From assembly GCF_001039355.2 (NCBI RefSeq), contig NW_019775571.1, forward strand, positions 1 to 64,000: a DNA stretch of 64,000 nt, in the 5' to 3' direction. This document shows, one piece after another, positions 57,801 through 64,000 of this stretch. This DNA is from Lingula anatina. Lineage: Eukaryota; Brachiopoda; Lingulata; Lingulida; Lingulidae. Every line of letters starts with the position of its first letter. Position 1 is the first letter of the stretch. Position numbers and translations under genes: made by a program. The notes beneath the pieces are model-generated. The model was not told the origin of the DNA. It made no database searches and worked only from the letters and a program-made list of their open reading frames with translations.

Positions 57801-60800
57801 TTTCCGATTACTTTTTGATGATAAAGAACAGTCAATAATTTCTGGAGTCGGAAAATCTTTCTGAGACATTTCAGTGAAATCGTGTACAAAAAAAGCTGCT
57901 TGATTGAATTCTGTGAATTCTGGGGTTGTAATTTAAAAACGTTTTCGTCTAATTACCATGAAGATAACGAACAGCTGAACTTGTTCCATCCTGGTGTGCT
58001 GAACTCTGTGTTCAAGTGAGAACATGCTTAATGTGTGATAAATATACTCTGGCTGTATATGTAACAGGGTATATCTATATTGCATTAAGGGCATCTATAC
58101 TGGTAGGCCGACTTGTATCGCGCCGTAAAATGTGTTGGACTATTTTTCTCGGTGCATTTAATAGGATCATTGTTGCGAAATCAGCTGCCGCTTCTGGTGA
58201 TATTTAAAATAGTAGAAAACTCCATTTTGATGTACGCATTCATCAAAATTTCTTCCATTATTGGTATATAACTAGATAAAATGTGAGAAAAAGTCTTACG
58301 GGACACTTTCCCAAAACCTGACAAGAGCCATGCGCCGCTTTGTTTGAAACAAAGGAAATACTATATGTTTCAACACCAAGTGAGCTTTTAAACTTGTCGT
58401 TACATTTATTGGATAGTAGGACAGGGAATTGTCACAGGTATCACATGTTGCTTCAAGGTTCACAAAGATGTTTACATATGTATATAATTGGCTGTATTTC
58501 TCTGCTCTACGCGTGTGTGTCCATGCAGAAGATATCTTAAACACGACTGGACATGGCACTTCATAATCCGTGTCCTTTTTTGACACCTGCGTCACAAAAT
58601 TAAGGTGTCACTCATATTGGTGTGTAATTTTCTGTCAAGGTCACAGAATTTACTTTTTAAAAACACACGTTCGCCGGAAAATCTTATCCTTTAGGTACTC
58701 TTGATGCGTTTTTATCTCCACGTACATGTTCAAGTTTTCCAATATGTACATGTAGCTTTATTGTATTCATGTATCAATATGTAGGTTCACAGATTTTGAT
58801 AAGTTTTTGCTTTTATTACATAAGTCATTCATATAAAAAAAACTTGTTATCAACACTTGTTGTCAATAAACAGCTGTAGAGTAGTAAAGAGACAAGCGTC
58901 CTCGATGGACTACGTTGAAACGACGGTTAGATAAAAGTTGAGAGTCTCCGTTGAAATGATGTTGGACACTATCCAAAACAGGGTCTGATGTACGCCACGT
59001 TGTTTTGAGATGATGTTGATTTGAATGCGAAGAGGATAAAACTTACTCACCGTTATGAACATCGACGAGTTAAACGTCGACAGACCCACTAGGCTACAAC
59101 TCCAATATTTATTTTTTAGAACCCATTCTACCGTAATTTTTCAATCACAATGAAATGCATATCCCTGACATGGCCAATAATCACTAACTGCCTAGGGATA
59201 AGTTGGAAGCCAAATTTGACGTGTTTATAATTGACTTACAATGCTTATATCGATAATCAACGCCCACTTGGGAATGAACTTCAGTCCCCGGCGATATTAA
59301 GCCACTTCACCTTAACTCATTCTCTTAATCGCAGTTCTGAAATTCAATTTGCTTATTCTTTATGACTATTTAAGTGCAAAAGGAGCCCCAGTTATGAATA
59401 AAAGACGACGATATCTAGCTAGTTTTTCTGTGAAACGATACAAATAAGACAAAAGATATACAGCACCTTATCCGGACGCAAAACTACTACTTCTAATTTG
59501 TCACTAATTTACAGTGCAATTGTTGCCTTGTTGCCGATACTTCTCTGGGGGTTTATTTGAATAGATGCACGAAGAAAACAAGGTCTTAATCGCCTGTATA
59601 TATGTTTATATGTTGTCAAGAATCATGATAAAGATTATAGAATTATGATTTTAAAGAAAGTATTTAATTACCATATATATATATTATATATATGACAAGC
59701 GTCATAACGAACTTTGCGTTACCAACAGCATTGAAAATGACTGGGTGCCTAAATGTGCAATTTCCAAGATGATTTTTTTTACAAATAAAGTTTTTTTTTC
59801 TGTCTAGGCGCAGTTTTCGAAGGTGCTAGCAGCATTGAGGAGCTGGCGTTCAAGTATGCCGTAAACAAGGTGAACAGCGAAATCAGCGCCACTCTAAACG
59901 GGGTGACGTTAGAGTACGAGTTACAAAAAGTAACATCAGATAGTTTCCAAACTTCAAAAAAAGGTAAGTCACGGGCGCTTTCAGTAACTCAATCCAGAAA
60001 TGATTCCCGACATCCTTCAGATGACAGATAGAAACAAATTATTGGTGTTCATGGTTCAGTAATGCGATGTATATGTAGTTTTGAAATGGAATAATTATTC
60101 AAACTAACCACATTTTGCTTTTATTGACCTATAGAAAACTGGACAATGACGTATAGGGAAACAATGACCCATAAAATTACCCATCGGACGTCAAAGGATT
60201 CATTCGATATCACGGCAATTAGTACTTGTCACAGGTGCCATAGGTTTTGACTTCAAACAAATAGCTTGTTAGCTTGGCAATATAATAAATTGGACCTCTC
60301 ATCACAAAAGACAAAAATACCAAGCACTGAACTCGACCTTAGGCCTCCTTCCAAAGAAATTAGGAAATCGGGGAAAAATAAAAGAATGCGACATTGCTTT
60401 TTAAAAGATAAAACTTCATATGGCAAGAACGTTTCTTTTAATTTTGAGTACGAAACGGAGACTTTCACACACACATTCATTCACACACACACACACACAA
60501 GAAAAAAACAGATCAATGCTTAAAAAACACATTTAAAAAGCGTGGAAATGACGAAGGAATATAACTAGTGCATGCAAGCATTGATGGTTTACCATCTCGT
60601 ACCACATCATTTACCAAGGCCACAATGCCGTCTGCATTTTATGAAAGCGCTGGCTGACCCTTACGAAATAAATTGCTTGTAACTAGTGTAAGGGCCCACA
60701 GCATGCTTGTCAATTCAAGCAAAGATGGTCGGTTGTGTGCAGTAGTATCATTACAAAAAAAGGCATTTTACTTTTTCCTTGCAAACGATGATGGCTATAT

Positions 60801-61424
60801 ATATGATCCAGACATTGTGCGTGCGCCAGATGTTCAGTGTTAAATTTATGATAACGGTGAGGAGTTAACTGGAAATGAAAAACAAAATGAACTTTGAGTA
60901 TCAAAAGTTGCAGAAAATTTTTAATACCATTTATCAGTAAAAGCACATCAAATCTTTCATCCCAAATATCAGTTTGAAAGAAAGCGAGAATCAGCAGTGG
61001 TATAGATAAAGTCATCTTACAAAAAGAAAAAATGGCATGTCTGTAGCAAAAAAGCGCAGATAATAACATTAAGCACCAGTTTGTCTGGCGCTGTTCATCT
61101 TCTCACAAAAAAGAGCAGGTATCTGAAGGACAATGACGAACAAGATAATGACACCAATTTCACCGAATGCCATTTTTCGAGATTATACAAGCCTACTTGG
61201 TAGTTCTGTGTGAACGGTAAAGCTCCGTTTTAATAATGGGCTAACTTGAGCTGTTTGAGGTCTGCATATGGTTTGCTTTACAAAGCATTTTTGATAAATC
61301 AGTTATCTTGTAGACATTAGGCCTACCTCATCATTGATAGCGACCATGCTCGGTTGTTTTATTGAAAGAGAGGTCAAAGTTACCAAAATCCCTGGGCGTT
61401 ATTCCATACACACGTATGCACACA

Positions 61425-61459
<35 letters not shown>

Positions 61460-63490
61460 ATGCGCACACGCGCGCACGCGCACACACGCACACAGTCATA
61501 TTCTTTACTTTTAGACCAAAACTTTAAATTTCTATTACACTTTTTATTTTACAATAATGAAGGCCATAAAACACTTTTATTGAAAAACAGAATGTCAAAT
61601 TGTTGGGCAAGATGAATGCGGTGGATTGAAATAGCCCTGTGTGCGGTGTGGTCTTCTTTAAATATGTTACAAGCAGCACAGAGCAAAGCCTAAGACAAAC
61701 ATATCAGCCTCAAATCAAAATAGTTAGCAGTTGCGTGGTATAGCATAATAGGTCAGAGCCGGAGTCATCTGGTCGCCGTGTGAATGGCCTTAGCGTTCTG
61801 AGCAGGGCCTGCAGGTGAGAGGGTCTGGAAGCTTCAACCGCAGTTTAATCACTGCAGCTTATCACAATAAACTACCAAAGGTGCATTTACCGGAGTATAT
61901 TATACCTCTCCAACTCAGCCCTCACCTTAAGGCATCCAGCTTTGGCTTTAACCATCATATTCACATAGCTACTGGGCCCAGACGTAAATGTTTAATGTAA
62001 GACATTTACCCTACAACCTCTATTTATTTATCGTTCTTAATTCGATGATGAAATAGATTATTCCATCTCACAAAAAACGATTTTGACATTTCAATGAATA
62101 CCTTATGTACACATATGAGAAAAAATATGTTATTGCTGTTTCCCGTACCGAACACGTCTCATTGGCAGCATTATCTTGATTTTTTAAAATATTCTTTCGA
62201 TATAGGAAAATATATCTCCGGCAAAATTAGGTATTCATTGTCTTTTACATACTTCATTCGAATGTATATCCCTTAACCTATGCCACAACCATCAGATATT
62301 CATTTCCTGATGTGAACTTAAGCCACCTGCTGGCGTGAACCCTCAGACGCTAACCCCAGTAGTGAAACAAACGCGCAAATGGCGCGCACTTGTTTTTTTT
62401 TCCACTATTTAATGTTGGCAGTGTCACGCGTAGGTATGAGGTGAATTTATGCACCTTAAGGCTCATACCGATGGTATCTTTTTATATGATTCCTTGGCAA
62501 GATCAGATAAATATACACCTCCACCCCCTGCGTCTTCCATGCCGGATGTGGTGCCAGGTGTGATATGATGATGGTGGAAAAAAATGAACAAAAAAATTAG
62601 TGCGCTACACTGCTCTCTCCATAGGTGGTCTTCAGACTGTATATATAGCTTATTTCTAATGAAATGAAATGAAATATGAAATAGACACTCTCCATCTTTC
62701 ATATTTGTCAATGCCCTAAGAGCCAAAAAACAATCTCGGTATTTAGATTCCCTAAATACACTTAAGTTCTGAACTATATTCTCTGAAATTTAAAGAACAC
62801 AGTGTTTTGTTTTTCCTCCATTGTCGTAAACACGTTTAGTTTTCCGTTTGCATCATTGTTTTTATTTCAAAATAGGTCCTGTTTATTAATTATTTATTTA
62901 TTTGCAAAGTTCATCCAATTTTTCCATTGTGTTAAACGAGACAAAACACTTTGATACTTAGCGTCTAAACTGAGCAAGAAAGGTGCAGCTATTCGTACAG
63001 AGTGAGGTACATCCATTCAAACTGGATTCAAAATAGACGCGCAACCTATTCATGCTTTTGTTGACATTACCATAGTTAAGCTCGTTTTTTAACAATACTG
63101 TTAATGGCATAGTTGAAAGTACTTTCTAATGACTAGTAAGATCTATAAAATGGTGTATTAAATCTAATTATAAAACGTCATCGAATATATATAATCACTT
63201 TATTCTAGTATGTCGCCTACTAAAAGACGGAAATGGAGTAGGTGCCATATTTGGTCCTATGGCCACCATCTCGGCCTCTCACGTACAGTCAATCTGTGAT
63301 ACATTAGAAGTCCCCCACATAGAGACGCGTTGGGATTACAAAGAATTCAAGGATTATTACTCTGTGAATCTTCACCCCCATTATACCTCCATTGGGAAGT
63401 CACTGCTGGATTTGGTGACGCACTGGAAGTGGGGTGCCGTCACCATTCTGTATGAGGACAACAATGGTGAGAGACGTTATGTACTTAATG

Positions 63491-63541
<51 letters not shown>

Positions 63542-63960
63542 AGGATAAACAAAAAAATATTAATGCTGTTCAGCGTTAGTTTATTACATTGTGCAATATT
63601 TGTGTTTGGCATGTATTGGTGCGTATGTTTGCAGTTGAACTATACACTTTGAAATACCATAAATAAAAAAGAAAGAAAATAAACCAATAAAAGAAATGCA
63701 TATGTTCACTTAATCAGCCCTCAAAATATACCAAAGATACAATTCATCAGAATTCTTCTTCCTTTTTATCAGGATTATTGAAATTGCAAGATTTGCTCCG
63801 AGTTCCTGGAAAGAAGAAATCTTTGCAGACGACCATTCGCAAACTCGAGGCATTTGAAGATGGCGACTATAGACCTCTGCTCAAGGATCTTAAAAGTCAA
63901 AACCAGTTCCGATTTATAGTAGATTGTGACTATAAGAAGATACCCACTTTGTTGGCACAG
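51870..63960 (+). CDS. Grik: Kainate-type ionotropic glutamate receptor, N-terminal part (4 exons, continues beyond the window)
   Basis: Exons 51870-51963 (94 nt), 59808-59963 (156 nt), 63209-63466 (258 nt) and 63773-63960 (188 nt) join in phases 1, 1, 1 and leave phase 0: 232 codons. Exon 1 encodes a signal peptide (hydrophobic core about residues 5-22, cleavage probably near ILG-Q) followed by RRIKIG. The rest is the amino-terminal domain: GAVFEG, SIEELAFKYAVNKVN, then GVGAIFGPMATISASHVQSIC, VPHIETRWDY, LLDLVTHWKWGAVTILYED, GLLKLQDLL, and FRFIVDCDYKKIPTLLAQ. These match GRIK1-3 family positions closely, better than AMPA or NMDA receptors. The protein is a plasma-membrane glutamate-gated cation channel subunit; this part is extracellular and directs assembly. 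Ligand-binding, pore and C-terminal exons lie to the right. Intron 1 is 7.8 kb. Confidence 0.93.
52367..52411. repeat. (TG/CG)n alternating purine-pyrimidine run
   Basis: Mixed TG and CG dinucleotides in receptor intron 1; such tracts can adopt Z-DNA. Confidence 0.85.
53225..53259. repeat. (CT)n microsatellite
   Basis: About 17 CT units with one CG interruption. Confidence 0.9.
56612..56644. repeat. (TG)n followed by a G run
   Basis: About 11 TG units then about 11-12 G. Confidence 0.9.
57302..57386. repeat. Perfect 31 bp inverted repeat with 23 bp spacer
   Basis: 57302-57332 is the exact reverse complement of 57356-57386, with a spacer at 57333-57355. The left arm contains CTCTTTCTATTTTTTTAG and the right arm its complement. 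RNA from either strand would form a long perfect hairpin. It could be a small inverted-repeat transposable element, a hairpin RNA, or a replication-slippage product. Confidence 0.9.
60466..60499. repeat. (AC)n microsatellite
   Basis: Interrupted AC run in receptor intron 2. Confidence 0.85.
61417..61495. repeat. (AC)n/(GC)n microsatellite
   Basis: AC run followed by mixed CG/CA dinucleotides in receptor intron 2. Confidence 0.9.
63493..63540. repeat. (AG)n microsatellite
   Basis: About 24 AG units in receptor intron 3, starting 26 bp after the exon 3 donor. Confidence 0.95.
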
Positions 63961-64000
63961 GTAATTTTCCTCATTGCTCAGTTACTGTTTACAACGATAG

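Larger units (their letters stand above)
51964..59807 (+). other. Intron 1 of the kainate-receptor gene
   Basis: 7.84 kb, donor ATCG|GTAAGT, acceptor TTTTTTCTGTCTAG. It contains TG/CG and CT microsatellites, a G run, a perfect 31 bp inverted repeat at 57302-57386 and only chance ORFs. Long first introns often carry regulatory elements, but none is identified. Confidence 0.85.
59964..63208 (+). other. Intron 2 of the kainate-receptor gene
   Basis: 3.25 kb, donor AAAG|GTAAGT, acceptor TTTATTCTAG. It holds two AC microsatellites and no supported coding sequence. Confidence 0.85.

Noticed and set aside
59040-59110. Minus-strand donor-like GTGAGTAAG with possible exon
   Set aside because: No acceptor or coding potential upstream on that strand; likely coincidence or short repeat debris.
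63467-63579. Continuation of receptor exon 3 into an Arg-Glu repeat
   Set aside because: This is translation of the intronic AG microsatellite; the donor at 63467 and the match of exon 4 to the family place the border there.

Overview
The window is a eukaryotic, intron-rich, AT-rich piece of nuclear DNA with many microsatellites. Its recognisable genes are animal genes: a PLAC8/cornifelin-family protein, a Shaw-type (Kv3-like) voltage-gated potassium channel and a kainate-type ionotropic glutamate receptor. Small exons, long introns, and a 1.2 kb segment present twice with about 2% divergence around a single N fit a highly heterozygous marine invertebrate. I cannot name the phylum from sequence alone; a lophotrochozoan (mollusc, annelid, brachiopod) or another marine invertebrate would fit. 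No bacterial, viral, CRISPR, rRNA or convincing tRNA features were seen.

Layout, left to right, all genes on the + strand. (1) 280-2644: a 1.2 kb near-identical direct repeat carrying the likely promoter and 5' non-coding exon of the next gene. (2) 2734-3769: a complete three-exon PLAC8-family gene of 117 residues. (3) 3770-10470: no gene recognised. (4) 10544-15020: a complete two-exon Shaw-like K+ channel of 472 residues whose voltage sensor lacks the two outermost arginines. (5) 16417-28344: a 21-exon gene, about 2,000 residues, that I do not recognise. It has one N-terminal membrane segment, a polybasic stretch, a 60-residue repeat encoded by alternating 38- and 22-codon exons, a long Lys/Glu/Ser/Thr-rich array assembled from a few recurring exon types, and a unique C-terminal exon with a helical region. 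From exon 4 onward every intact exon is flanked by phase-0 introns, so exons can be duplicated or lost without changing frame. (6) 30828-35232: exon-like pieces of an unrecognised gene around a seven-unit tandem array in which each unit carries a splice acceptor, an exon and usually a donor. (7) 35233-51500: mostly featureless DNA with simple repeats and minisatellites. (8) 51680-63960: the first coding exons of a kainate-receptor gene, running off the right edge.

The four main loci do not form an operon or an evident pathway; the channel and the receptor are both neuronal membrane proteins, but nothing here shows they are linked in function. The most unusual locus is the mosaic gene at 16.4-28.3 kb. 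It shows tandem duplication at two scales (about 0.62 kb and 2.5 kb), one decaying exon, one lost exon, a short linear motif repeated four times including at the very C terminus, and perfect CRE palindromes just upstream.
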